DNA of 64,000 nt. Origin: Beaufortia kweichowensis. Taxonomy: Eukaryota > Chordata > Actinopteri > Cypriniformes > Gastromyzontidae. Every line of letters starts with the position of its first letter. The stretch's first letter is position 1. Under the pieces are notes generated by a model, which saw only the letters and a list, made by a program, of their open reading frames with translations, was not told the origin of the DNA and ran no database searches. Shown piece after piece: positions 26,177 through 54,500 of this stretch. Made by a program: the position numbers and the translations under genes. The stretch is from NCBI GenBank assembly GCA_019155185.1, contig CM032801.1, forward strand, positions 3,739,616-3,803,615, read 5' to 3'.

Positions 26177-26557
26177 TTTAATGCTAGTCTCAAGATAGTA
26201 TAATTTTCTATTTCAGCCAAATGAAACTCACAACAATTATACTTCCTATGACTTTTACTTCAAAATTCACACATCGACAACAAACACTGTGTGTGTTTTC
26301 ACCCTGTTGGTGTTTGTTGGGATAATGTGAACCAGACTTGACTCTTAATCAATGAATAAAATAATAGTATATTCTTTTAGGTTTTTTCTAAACAGCTACC
26401 AGAGTAAATTCAATACCGTAGAGACAACAGGTTAGCTATGAAGAAGACACTCAGTGATGCTGGTAGATTGTTTTAAGATCAGTTAAGATCATTTCTTTCT
26501 TGCGTCACGTTTCTAGGAGCCCTGGAAGAATCTCGTCTCACCTTTCTTTGCCCGGGC

Positions 26558-41650
<15,093 letters not shown>

Positions 41651-42313
41651 GACTGCGCACAGGTGAGGCTTCTGGAACATAAAACAAGATCGGTCCCTGT
41701 TACTAAAATTGACTTTAATTACACAGGAGCGCGCAGAATTACACAGTGATGCGTTACATTATCTTAAACCAGATAATATAAACTATGTATGTGCTTTTTG
41801 CCTACGACTTCTACAGTAACTACTATCAACTACTGAAATTATTACATTGAGAGAAAAACAATAAAAATGTAATTTTTATATCTAAAATATAATTTCCAAG
41901 ATATGACAATTTTGAAAATATGATATGTGAAAAGTTTCATTAATAGGACTAATAAAGGCCCTTTCATTAATAGGGCCTTTAATTACAAAAATTAAAGGCA
42001 AACAGTGCCAATTTTGAGAGACAAAGGTCTAGGTTGATATAAATGTCAACCTGAAAAACATTTCACATAATATGTTCCATGCATCCAAATGACAAACTAA
42101 GAACTTCAAAGCTATTATTTCACCAAGTCTGTGTGTAGCTATGTAATTAGAAATACAAACAGGTCTGTGCCAGACTAATTTATCCAGCCAGTGACATTTA
42201 AAGTTTAAAGTACAATAAATTCCACCAAGACAGAAATCTTGCACAGTGACCCCCTCAGAGAAAAATATATTCAGTGTTATTGTGCAGAAATCCAAAATCC
42301 AAATTTCACTCAC

Positions 42314-42345
42314 CTGACAGCCACACGTAAGTCAAGTAAGTCACA
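42314..42345 (-). other. loxl4: loxl4 5' UTR exon (5' limit approximate)
   Basis: A consensus donor (GTGAGT, minus strand, at 42308-42313) lies 640 bp above the acceptor of the first coding exon. No in-frame coding needs to precede 41650, so this is read as a non-coding leader. A (CT)n tract lies just upstream at 42390-42416. The true start is not visible. Confidence 0.45.
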
Positions 42346-42389
42346 GGCTGAAGAAAAATGAATGAAAGAGTTGAACATACACTCAGTCC

Positions 42390-42416
<27 letters not shown>
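42390..42416. repeat. (CT)n microsatellite
   Basis: About 13 CT units just upstream of the loxl4 5' UTR exon. Confidence 0.9.
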
Positions 42417-42420
<4 letters not shown>

Positions 42421-42781
42421 ACTTCTACATCCCTCCCACAGACGTCCGTTTTTATCTCAGTGTTTCTTATTTTTTCCTTCTTAGCAGAATTGTTTGATTA
42501 TTAATTAATTTTCAGTAATGCAAAACAGAAGAAATCTAAAAAGCTATTTCAGTTTTTTAAGTGAAAAAAGAAACATAAAATAACACTTTTAATAATTTTA
42601 TTTTTATCCTATTTATTATTATTAAATGTCATATTTCATATATTTACTATTATTTTAATATTGTCTCCACCCTAAAATATTTCTGATAATTTAAGGCTTC
42701 CTAATTCATTTTTATTTTTTGTTAATAATGTTTGTCTATATCTCTTATTGTTTTTATTACAGTAGTAAGAGGTGTTCAAAC

Positions 42782-42786
<5 letters not shown>

Positions 42787-42823
<37 letters not shown>
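42787..42823. repeat. (AT)n microsatellite
   Basis: About 18 TA units upstream of loxl4. Confidence 0.95.
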
Positions 42824-42826
<3 letters not shown>

Positions 42827-43983
42827 GAGATTGATAGCTAAACAAAGTACAAATTTAGTTTATTTGCAGCAGTAATTGTTTAACAAGTCTTGAATTTTGC
42901 TTTCACACACACAGTTACACAACCTCTGGTGAGCAGCTTTGAAACGTGACACAGAGGAAGATCTTAAGTCTTGAATAACTCCATATGTCCGAATTTCAAG
43001 TAACTAAAAGAAGAAGCCTAACCACATAGTAGATGTTTCTTTACTGAGATGACCACAAACCTCACTCCCAAAAAAGCAAGACATCCTTCTCCTTTAACCA
43101 CAGTAAGGATTGTCCTAAACATCTCTAGACTTACATCTATATAGTGTCATATTCAGTTTTTCACCGGCTTGGGTAATTCCAAAGATAAAACAACCTTTTT
43201 GCTTTTCTTTTTTCATGTTTACATGCGAGTGAGTGTTTTGAGAGAAAAGGTTGTGACAGAATTAGTACATTTTGTTGATAGTGTATTTTGGAAACCTCAG
43301 ACGAACCGTTTTAGATCCACAGGGATATTTCTGCAATCAAATCCCCTCACTGTGTGGAAGGTGGGACGCAACTCAACAACAATTACCGTAAGCCCAATTG
43401 GGAAACAAACGAAAAAAAAACGCTCTAGCAACTTTTTAAAGATATGTAACAATTTCCATAATTACCTAACGTCCGTTCACATTTTTGCTGTCAATTGAAA
43501 ACTAGCAATTTACTCACATTTGTGCCAAGTTTGGTGTGACTGTGTGCTTGAATGCAGGTTCCTCCCTCTGGGTAAACCAAGACAGGAAGTGAGGGGTCCT
43601 GTTAAAGCAGCTAATCAAAGAGAAATCTCACCAGATGACTGAGAAAAGAGAGAAAGAGCCAGAAATATACATACAGCACCCCAAATCAACGGGAATGCCA
43701 TGGTAACGACCCATACACACATATATATTACATTTTGTCACTTGTGTGTGGCATACACTACCTACTCATTTTACTTAATACCTACACATTCTTTAGGGTT
43801 ACCATTTTAGAAAATAAGTAGTCAATAAAGCTATGAAGTAAACACAAATATGGGAATTATGAAACAAGAAAATTAAATAAAATGGAATTGTATGTTTTAA
43901 GTTCTTTAGTCTTTTGTGATCACTTACTTTTTATAAATAAATTGATAATTTGGCACACTTGTATTTGTCTTTAAAACAACTTT

Positions 43984-44107
43984 ACATTTTCAAAGCAACT
44001 TACAGTGCATTCAGTACATGTATTTTATCAATATGTGTGTTCTTTGCGGATCGAACCCATGACCTTTAAGTTGCTAGCATAATGCTCTACCCATTGAGCT
44101 ACAGGAA
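43984..44107 (-). repeat. tRNA-derived SINE copy 3, best-preserved tRNA head
   Basis: The minus strand reads GTAGCTCAATGGGTAGAGCA (A box region) and, after the anticodon-arm remnant, GGTCATGGGTTCGATCC (B box), then ACACACATATTGATAAAATA and GTAAGTTGCTTTGAAAATG. Both pol III boxes are present, but the body and tail after the B box show it is a SINE rather than a tRNA gene. Confidence 0.85.
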
Positions 44108-47100
44108 CAATTCAGGAAAGTCAAACTTTTGACTAGTAGCATATGCATTTGTGCACTTGCAGATTTAATAAATATAATCACAATTAGATAAGAAGCATCT
44201 ACTGAAGATAGTTACTCAGCAAGTGTGTTATATACAATAGATGTGGATAAGACAGTCCTCACATTGTGCGTATGTGTTTCAGTAAGGCACATGCTCTTAA
44301 GAGACGCTGCTGTGGTGGGGCGCTGCCTCAAACTCTGTAATTACCCACGAGTCCCGGCTCTGCCCTAAGCCACAATTTGCGGTGGCATGAAATAAATACA
44401 TGCTCTTCAACAATAAACAACTGCCTTTTCAAATTATAGCACCTCCTCCGGTTTACCCCCACTGTCACCTCCTGTTTTCCCTCTCAAGGAGTCGTGAGTT
44501 TCGTAACGTAGGCTGTTACGACACGGCTTTGGGCGTTAATGAGGGTCACCGCAGTCTGAGAAACACTGCCATGATTTTCACAGAAAGCTTGAACTGCTTT
44601 CAAACATTCTGTAACATATCAGATCAATTACAATATTGTTGGCATTAAAACTAGAGCACAATCTTTGTTGTAAAGAATAGAAAAAGAAGGAATTACTAAC
44701 AATAAGAATGTGTAAAATAGGATCTTGTAAATATCTTTTTTGTTGTTTCTTTAAGATTGCAATCTTAGGCTTTTACAATATCAGATTTATACCGCACGAC
44801 TATCGTGGCCAAAAGAACTCACGATGACGAAATTATCACGAATAAAATAAGGCTATCATTCCAATTTAATTTTGTTTATTTTGGATTATTTTTGGCCAGC
44901 GAATGTTCGACAATGAAAAGAACAAGACCATTGTGGCTCTGATGTGGCCTGATTACAATAAAATTTCTTGGTAGTAAATGGAGACTGTTTACAAGGTTAA
45001 GACGAGTTTTCAACAAGATTTTCTTGGCAAATCGAGGCATAATTTAGGACACAGTCTACAATCAAAAGCTAACAACTAAAAAAACTGCAGAAGAGCAATA
45101 AAATTTTCCTCTGGGTTTAATAGAAGTGACTTAATGCAAACGGGAACGCATGCAAGTGATTTAATTGCCTCATACGAACTGTTTGATAAGTGAAGTGTCA
45201 TAAGTCACATCGAGTGAATAAACCCACAAACCCATTTGTGTAAAAAAACCAAAATATATTTACTGGAACAGTAAGCATCAAATGTTATCAATAGACTTTT
45301 ATAAACAATATACAGGGACCACAAACCACTGGCTCAAAGCCATAATAGCAGGCTGGTGGTCATGAGTGCTGTAGGTAGAATATGTCATTTCTGCATTTAA
45401 ACTGCACGGTTGTTTTTAGATATAGCAGCATTTTCCCATCTCAGTCCATCTCACATACTTACTTCAGCCGACCACAGGTTACTTTCATCTGTCATTGATA
45501 ACAGGGAAGAATATTTAACATATGATCATCATCTCTAGCTATCCCGGGGCAGCGAGAACAACTTAAGATGTGCCATTCACTGTGGTTTTACAAAGTTTAC
45601 TTCATTCTGCAAAGAGTTTGTTTTGAACTTCTGTATGAGAGCTCCTCCTGGTGTTTGCAGACATGAACACTAGATTTTGTCATTTCATGATCTCATTAAA
45701 ATATTACATGTTCAAATAGATCTTGGGGTGGAAGATGGATATTTTGCAGTATTAAGTATGTAACTATGCTTTGGATATGCCTGGAATACGTGCATGACCT
45801 TCTGCATTTGCCAAAATGTGCAATATACAATGCATTTGACCTGACGTTTTTAATGCTGCAAATTACAAATGTAAGTAATATCAAGTGCAACTTATAGATA
45901 ACTTCTAGATTTTTTGTTCAGACTCTATTCAAGATGTCACTTATGTATTGTAATGAGATCATTAACAACATGGAGGCACACTGTCTATGTCACTTATACT
46001 GATGAAAAATCTTGGCAAAGTCATTTTATACATAAATTCATTTGACATAATGTAAAGAGCATGTAAAATATAACCTTGATATATTCAAGACCATGTCAAA
46101 GATTAAAATGATGTTTAGGAGAAAAGTAGTGACAAATAAATAATTAATTTCAGTATTAAACACATAATAAATAAAAAATTGAATATACTGCAACTTGAAA
46201 TCTATCATTTATAGTAATAAACTCGCATTACATATTTTCCTTTTTTTATGACTACTTTGATGCTTCTAAATTTCATAAATCTATTATGACTTGCCTGAAG
46301 CTCACAGACGTGGTCACATATAGCCTCTGTCTGAAAAAACACAGATGATAAAAACAGCTTTTATACATTTATTACATTGAGATTCTTTCCAATGCAGTGC
46401 TAAATAAAAGCTAAAAGAAAAGTTGAACAAAACATTGAACAGAGTGCAATACACTTTGCTTCAATCAATTCAAAATTCTAAGAGGATAAGAACAAAATGT
46501 CACACGTAAAATGAGACCACAGGAAAGACGACATCGTGAAAGCAGATAAAATGAAACCCTCCATTTCATTATCTGCTGTTAAAGATCTGATTTTAAAAGC
46601 AAAATGACAAAATGCACATCCTTCTGCCAGACTTTCTTAAATTCAATGAAATAACTTATTAGTTTCGGTAAACCTAAACGATGAAGATCACCACCTTACA
46701 CTTTAATCCCAAATAATAAGCAGAATGCAAAGCATGTGTTACTGTTTCAGATGCATTTTTTAAATAAAAAGCAGTTCATGGGATACCTCGGCTTCTATAT
46801 ATTAATGCTTAAAATAACTTGTCTGATAGAAAAGTCAAACAAATAAATGCTTTTTAAGGCATTTACGACTGTCAAATGAATTCGCCTTAAATGAGCAATG
46901 CAACTAAGTGCACTAGTGTAATGACTAACTGCATAAAAAACAAATTCAGTCATTTCTAAAAATGCATTCTGTTTAGTGTAAATATGGTGTAATTCACATC
47001 TGTAAAAATAGCTGATGTTTTTGTCTGTGGTACATTAGGTAAACATTAGTGTTTCTTTGGTTAAGTCTGTCAAAACTGCACTTTTTAAACTTATTTAAAC

Positions 47101-47205
47101 ATAAGATCTCAGTTCGCCAAAATCGTCACAACTACAATAAGAGAAACAAAAATTTGCACATGGTTCCACAAGACATAAAGTGAAAGCCATGAAGAGCCAT
47201 AAAGT

Positions 47206-47304
47206 CTTAAAGGAATAGTTCACCCAAAATTGGACCTGATTTACTTACCATAGTAGGAATAAAAATGTAACGGGGTCCATTTTGGGGTAAACTATTCCTT
47301 TAAG
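47206..47304. mobile_element. Short MITE, 99 bp, near-perfect inverted ends
   Basis: Left end CTTAAAGGAATAGTTCACCC; the right end in reverse is CTTAAAGGAATAGTTTACCC. Only about 50 bp lie between the arms. Possibly in the 3' UTR of the ttc31-like gene. Confidence 0.85.
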
Positions 47305-48412
47305 CCCAAACATGTGAAACACAAGAAATAATGAAAAGGTGAGGTCATCAGAGAGGGCAGACACTTCACAGCTCCTGCATAACATAAAACAGCAAGTCAG
47401 CTATTATGGCTGAAATCTGCATTTGTGATTGCATCTGATAACACTAGTCTATGTTTATATTTTGAAAAAAAAGTAATATCCAAACGGCTGAAGAAATACT
47501 ATGAACGTACAAAATGTGCATCCTAGAAAAATGTATAGGAAAAATACCACAGAAGATGAGAACATCAACCTGCAGCGATGTAAATGTGACTTTAAAAGAC
47601 CAAACGTCTACTACAAAAAAGACATGCTCTTCTGTCCTTGTAGTTGATGTTTTATAAAGCAGAGTTCATTGGCTGATATATTAAAGTGCAAAACTATGAA
47701 AAACCAAAATAATTTAACAAGAAAGACTTTCTGTATGAGGTTTAAACAGCTCTAACCCTTAGCAATACTGATGTGCCCCACGGTTGGATGAACACCTAGG
47801 GCACTTTAAGAGAATTAAAAAAATATCATGAATCCAATTAGAAATCATCACAAACATGCAAAATGAAAATCTGGAGTGTGTGTGAGGTGGAATTTGAGTT
47901 TAAAAAACAAAACACACACAAAAATCCTAACAGTTTTTCCTGAACCTTTTCTCTCTTGTAAAATAAAATCCACAGGTGGCAAAGTATTATTCTTTGGTAT
48001 GACTCTCCAATCCTCATTTTGAGGGTTTTAACTTCAGATGCAGAATCAAAGTTAATTCGGGATGAAAGGCAGACCAGATCTGCGTCTCTTCTTTGGCTTG
48101 GTGGTGTTGGCATAAGAAAAAAGAAGAGAACGTACGATATAAGAGGCCGTACAAGCCACAGCAGACGACAATGATGCCGCGGCCACCCAAACCTCACCTC
48201 ACGAGAGATGATTTCTCAGGGCTCGTCTGCTCTGCTTTAAAACCCCAGTGAGGTTCAGAGTCTGATGGTGATATTCACGAAATAACGCTGAAGTGAAGAA
48301 CTGTGAGAACTTTCGTAAGACTCTAATCCACAATACTGGTCCACACTGTACCTGACCTACAGATAATCAATCAGTCATGTTGTGAGGGTGGGAAAGAGAA
48401 GCTAGTGTTGAC

Positions 48413-48539
48413 TCAAGGTTGCCAGTCCTTTCCTCGATGTTCAGGAATGTGCTTATAGCGACACCTATCCCCAAAATGACATCCGGTGGTCCTCCAGAAG
48501 TAACACTCGTCACCGTTGACAGGACCTCGGCGTCTAGAA
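48413..48539 (-). CDS. ttc31-like last exon: CCCH zinc finger
   Basis: Encodes GSRRRGPVNGDECYFWRTTG followed by CHFGDRCRYKH and a short tail ending KDWQP. Spacing CX7CX5CX3H fits the RNA-binding CCCH class (tristetraprolin or unkempt type). It follows the RRM exons in frame (phase 2) and ends with TGA at 48413-48415. Confidence 0.88.
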
Positions 48540-51500
48540 CTGTAAAGGTATTATACGTTTTATTATTATCGTAGATTGTTCAGTGACTTAAATTAAAAGA
48601 ATTAAAAATAAAACACATCGATGAAATTTACCCAGCAGCCCCTGCCATTTGTTGAAAGGTCGGTGTTGGCAGCGCTCTCTGAATCCGTCTGTCTGGATAT
48701 CTGACCACTAGCCGAGTATTCTCGATAAGAAACCCCTGAGATCAAAAAAGATTATTCTATTACACATTTTTTCTGTGCTGTAATACTTAATGAGATTTAT
48801 AAGGAGTTTCACGCACGTTAAGTTTCTCCATGGCACGGGAGGCCATGTTAGCGTTCTTGAAGTTAATAAACGCACAGAAGCGTTCGTGCAGTACACGAAT
48901 GCTGTCGATTTCTCCGTAACTAGAAAACATTGAACGGTAAAATGAGAATGAGGAAACGGCTTTAGTGTACTGACAGTTTGTGCGTCACGTCTCACTTTTT
49001 GAAAAGGTCCCGCAGATGCTTCTCTGTCAGTTCTGTGGTCACGTTTCCCACCCATAGGGAATTGCAAGGACTTCAAGAGACAGAGAAGAGAGAAAAACAG
49101 AGATGTCAAAAACACAATGTAAAATACAAAGCATAAAGATGATCAGCTATATGAAGACTTACCCGAGCTGGAGAAGGGCACATTCTTGATTTGATGCTGT
49201 GAAATATGTGACATGACAAATTAATGATAATAAATAAACTTTGGTGTGATTTGGCAGTCAGGAGATTATTTTTTGTCAAAGGTTTTAAAGGGACAGTTCA
49301 CCCCAAAATAAAACTTATTTTATTTCATATTTACTGACTCCCGTAACACTTATTGTCCTCAATGATACACAAAAGTGACAATGTAAACGCAAGTCTCCAT
49401 TTATCTTGTTTATCATACAATGATTAAATGGTGCCTGACATCTTTCATGTTCCACAGAGGTTTGAACATTTAACTGCGAGTATTACAATTTTGCATTTTT
49501 GGGTAAACTATCCCTTGAAAAAATAAAGCAATAGTGCCCTCAAGTGGCTGATTTTAACAGAAAAGAGTTCTCACCCCTTGCCGTAACAACAGCCTGTACA
49601 GTGTTGTATTTCTCCAGCAATTGGATACTCTGTTCCTCATCATATCCAAGACCCTAATAACAAAAAACAGAAAGAAAACGTTTACACATAGTGTTCTAGT
49701 ACTCAAGACCATCTTAGTCTTAACTGAATTGATTTGAGATTTCATTGAAAGACCGGTCAAGACCACAACTGCAGTGAAATCACTACATTGCTGATGCATA
49801 CCAGTCTGATTTATTTGTTAATATCATTAACGTGATTGGATATAAAACTTATTTCTAATTTGATTTATTTTGCTGGTTTAGAAATGAATGGAGGATTTTT
49901 GTCAAAAATGTGAACAAAAGATATGATTGCAAAAAGGTATTTGTATGAGATCTGATATAATAAAGCAATATCACAAAAACAAAGGTTTTCACCAACACAA
50001 GTACAATTGGATGATAAAATATAGGGAAAAAGCATTAAATAAAGATAATTTCAGCTTCTTAGTGTTTGTATTTGTTTGCTCATAGAAGCCAAAGGAAAAT
50101 TCCTACACATGAAAAATCAATTTCGCAATAACTTTTAAATATTAGTCATTATAATTTCATGACTTTTTAGGGTTCTGTGGATGCTTCAAATGATTATGAA
50201 GAATGCTGGTCTGGTCTAAATATTTTTTTGTTTTTGTGCAATCAGTTTTTTAAAAAACAAATAATGAAAATTGATTTTTGGATGAACTATTCCTATAATA
50301 TGTCTGAGCACAACATAAAGAATTTGTTCTTATGACATCCTGATCTATCATTTACCGTGAGTTGTTGCACTTTACAGTACAAGAGGTCATTGACGGCTTC
50401 TTCGCATTCAGCGTCCAGCTTCAGCACCTGCTCCATGGCTTTCTCACCTTCACTATACCTCTATCACACACAAACACACTTTCATCAATACACACAAATA
50501 AATGCAGAATCACAAACACATCATTGTGTCATACCTTAAGCCCCATGAGTGCACTTCCTCTCCGGTAATAGCCTTTGGGCCAATCAGGAGCCATCTGGAT
50601 GGACTTCTCAGCATCCGCTAGAGCCAGTTGGTACTGCTCCAAACAACAGTAACAGTAGGAGCGATTTCCAAAAAACCTGCCAACCCCAAACGGAAGACAA
50701 TTAAAACAATAATCAGCTATTATGGATCGTATTTAATTCGGATGGATGAAAGCATCACCTGTAATCCTTCGGGTCACATTTGATGGCCTCTGTAAACAAA
50801 GCGACAGCTTGTGTGTACTGGCCTTCCTGAACTAATCTGATCCCTTTTTCTAGGAAGTATAGAAAAAAAAATCTGCATTGAGAAGATGTCCTTTAAAAAT
50901 GACATTATTAATGACATCGATACAAGCTCTTTCTCTGATCTTAACACAGTATGTTTGTGTGTTACACACCCACTAGTAAGGCACTTCTTTTAGATACAGC
51001 ATCGGATAAACCAATTACCTGTAAAAAGAAATTATAAATATATTAATTGTTGCGATGAAAACAAATGCAGTCTATCTGCATTAAATTGATTTGAAAAATA
51101 ACATTCAAATAAAAAAAACACCAAATATGAGGAGTATGGTAAAAAATAAACTTGGTTAAAGTTTGATGTGACAAAATTATTTGGCAAAAAAGACAAACTA
51201 CAGCAAATCGGGTAATGGTGGTTTTATACCGACACACAAAAAAATACATAGAAAAACAAAAGCATACACTTGTATTAGTTATTAATATTTTGTTGCTCCT
51301 CTTGTGTTTTATTTAAAGTAATTTTCTTGGACCTAAGTTTTTCGCCATTCATGACTTCATGTTTTGCATGTATGAGATTACACAATTTTTTTAAACAAAG
51401 AAGCAAATAGTGCAGAGAAGGAGCGAGACTGGAGCAAACCTCCCCACACGACTCTTATCTGTAATCTTCTCATTTTTAGGAGCCAGACAGAACAGGCAAG

Positions 51501-54500
51501 TGAAGATAAAGAATACAAGAGTGATGACTGATGCTCTCAGTCTGGTATTAGCCCTGTATAAATAATGTGCAAGATAATGTGCTTTAAAAGCCTGAAAAAT
51601 GTTGTTAAGTTAGTCATGTTGGTACTTTTTTGTCTTTGGTTTACTGTGACTTCACCCGTATGTTTAAAAACAGTCAACATCAAAGAAATCCAATGCTCAG
51701 TTTCAACGTTACTGGGTTCCACCTATAATACAATAATGTGTGTGACCTACAGGTGGAAACACATTACAATACATAGAAAAAGCTCACTTAACACTCACCT
51801 CCCCAGTTCTGCTTTCATTCTCCTTGTTCTCTTTTGACTTGTGACCTCCTTTACTTTTGGTTTTGGGTCGAATGTGACTGACTGCATTAGCAACAAAAGC
51901 ACTGTTCACATCCCATTCTGGATCCTAAAAATAAACAAACACCGTCAGTTTAATGTAAGCTAGTTAAACACGGACATTTGAGGTTGAATAACACTTTTCT
52001 TTGCATAATGATAAGCAGTCTGGGTTTGAGCACCTCCTCAATGGAGCGGGTCGGCAGCTGCCGATTGCTTTTGTTCCCCGATGCCAGTGGAGGTCCAGCA
52101 GGAGTTTTACTTTGAGGATTCTCAACCAGCTTCTTTTCCATCTTTAAAAGGTTAATTTCTTCCACTTCTTCTTCTGGCTCCGACTCCTCCGATTCTTCCA
52201 GCTCAGAATCAGCTTCGACAAGCTCCTCCCCCTTCAAGAAAACGAGTATGATGCTATTGGTATAATGCACGAAATTGCTCCCCGTTTCCTTCCAGTTAGG
52301 ATCCTGTCTTGGACAGTGTTCTTAAAATGTTGCCTACTTGCTTTTTACTAATCCAGTATCAATGGATAACTAACCAGTTTAACTCCTTATAACTTACCTG
52401 CTCTGTACATTCGTCCTTCTTAACCCGTTCTAGTTTCTTCCTCTGTCGCTGACGCTGAAAACAATGCAGAAGTGCTATGGTAGTGCAATGATGGTATCAG
52501 ACGTCATGATCATACCATACAGTATGTTTATATTTACCATTTAGCTCATATGGAAGTTCATATAACGTAATTTACACAGATCTTTTCAGACTAGCGTGGT
52601 AATACTATAGTAAAAAAGAAAACTATTAGAGAATCATAGTACCCTTATGAAACATTAACCGTGGTTTAACTATAGTAACATACACATGTTACCATTATCT
52701 TACTATAGTAACCATAGTTTACCAGTAAAACTATGGTAATACAAATGGTATTTAAGTATTTATATAAGAAACATTGCTTATTAAAGGCTCTGCCCACTAA
52801 ATAGCACGAATACCAAGAACACAACAATAGTTAAAACACATATCCTCCCTGTAAACTCTGGGTTAAAGGTGGTCTATTCTTCTGTTTAGTATGTTAAAGT
52901 TTATCTGTGAATGAGGAACTCCACTGACCTTCCTCTTGGCTTTACGCCTCTCCGCTTTCCTTCTGGCCTTTTCTTCCTCACTGAGACCTTCTTCACCCAT
53001 TAAGACATCCTGTGCACACACACAAACACACACACACGTTTATTATTATCTAAATATAAGGACGTTCCATAGATTGTAAGTTGTATTGAACACTAATCTT
53101 ATTAGAAAAACTTTTGCATTTTTACAAATTTAAAAACATATTTAATATATTTTTAGATGATTTTACTATTCACTTTAATATTTTATAATTTAATTCTTAT
53201 CTAATCATGACAAACTATCTTATAGGTCTATATAGGTCCAAGATTCAAGAATAAATATTTGACAAATTTCCATAACAATAAATCTAAAGAAATTTTATAA
53301 AATTTATATTTATATTTATAAAAATACTTAACATTTAAAAAATATGTAATATTAAAAAGTTGTAGTTCGGACAGTGCATTTTCATATGTTGTCGTACATG
53401 TTTGCATGTTTACATCCACATATATTAAAACAAACATACATGATATATCAGTAAAGCCGCTAATTGAGATTCTCCCTTACTTACAGTCTGCAGGTACAAA
53501 TAGCAGCAAACAGTAACATTTCAGATGGTTACAGACCGTTTTACAGCTGTAAGCGGCTACAAAATCACTGCAGATGACCTCCTTAAATGTACAGGCGACT
53601 GATAAAATGTTCAGTCAAATGGATGAAGGTATAAATCAGCAGAAGGCTTAAATTCTCCACAGAGAACCAGCTTGGAAATAATTCAGGTATCTCCACGCTG
53701 ACTAATGTCAAAGTTGCAGGAATTATGCGCACTATCATGGACAGATAAGATGATTTGAATGTTTCTGGATGAATGAAAAACATTCAGCACAAATAAAACA
53801 CTGTGTTCTTTTGAACAAAAGTGATTCAGAGTCACTACATCGTATCTGCTGGGAGTATTTTCATTTGGGGCGAAACGATCTGACCTTGACCTGACTGAAA
53901 TGTTGGAAACATGACCAGGAAATGAAGTTCAAACAAAAATTTGTGGTTTTGTAAAAGAGTGAAGCGAAGATATCTGCAGTAGTCCCTAAAAAATATTTTT
54001 AACACACTAAGAAATGTCAATCTTGCATTAGATACACTTCTCAGCATTCACAAACATATAAAGCATTCTTAAAAGTCATTTTAAAAGTCATTTTGCTAAT
54101 CAATCCTTCATTATTTTACAGTTTTAGTCCCATGGTTTTTAGTGGATATACATTACATCAGTGTTACCATTAAGTGTAGGTGATAGGTAAATGGTGTTGT
54201 ACCTGTGAGACAGTGTCATCAATCTGTTCTGCACCTGTGTCCATGTCCTCAGGCCTCTCATCACTGGAGCCTGTAAAAGATATAAAGAAAATCAGTTTTG
54301 TGAAGATAACAAGGATAAAAGCATTCCAACAGAAAGTCTGCTTGATTAAGAAATGAGAATCAAGCCACTCAAACCGCACCGCATATTTGTCATTTTACTC
54401 GTAAGATAGTGGGGTATTGATATTTCTCAAACATTACCATTATGGTTATAAATATAAACATTATGAGCATTGTTTGTTCATGTGCTCTTTTTAGTTTTTG

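Larger units (their letters stand above)
42420..48412. other. Intergenic region between loxl4 and the ttc31-like gene
   Basis: No exon set recognised. Contains the AT tract, a SINE (43984-44107) and a small MITE (47206-47304). The part next to 48413 must include the 3' UTR of the ttc31-like gene; a minus-strand AATAAA at 46368-46373 is one possible end, about 2 kb downstream. Another donor-like GTGAGT lies at about 43512-43517 (minus) and might belong to an alternative loxl4 leader; unsupported. Confidence 0.6.

Noticed and set aside
41651..41680. Longer loxl4 start ten codons upstream of the chosen ATG
   Set aside because: The frame crosses the acceptor at 41672-41673, so the upstream ATG is intronic; the ATG at 41650 gives a proper signal peptide.
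43984..44107. Possible tRNA gene (A and B boxes present)
   Set aside because: The acceptor stem does not close and the sequence runs on into a body and tail shared with two other copies, so it is a tRNA-derived SINE.
47838..48197. 119-codon minus-strand reading frame
   Set aside because: No recognisable domain; lies just past the ttc31-like stop, most likely 3' UTR.
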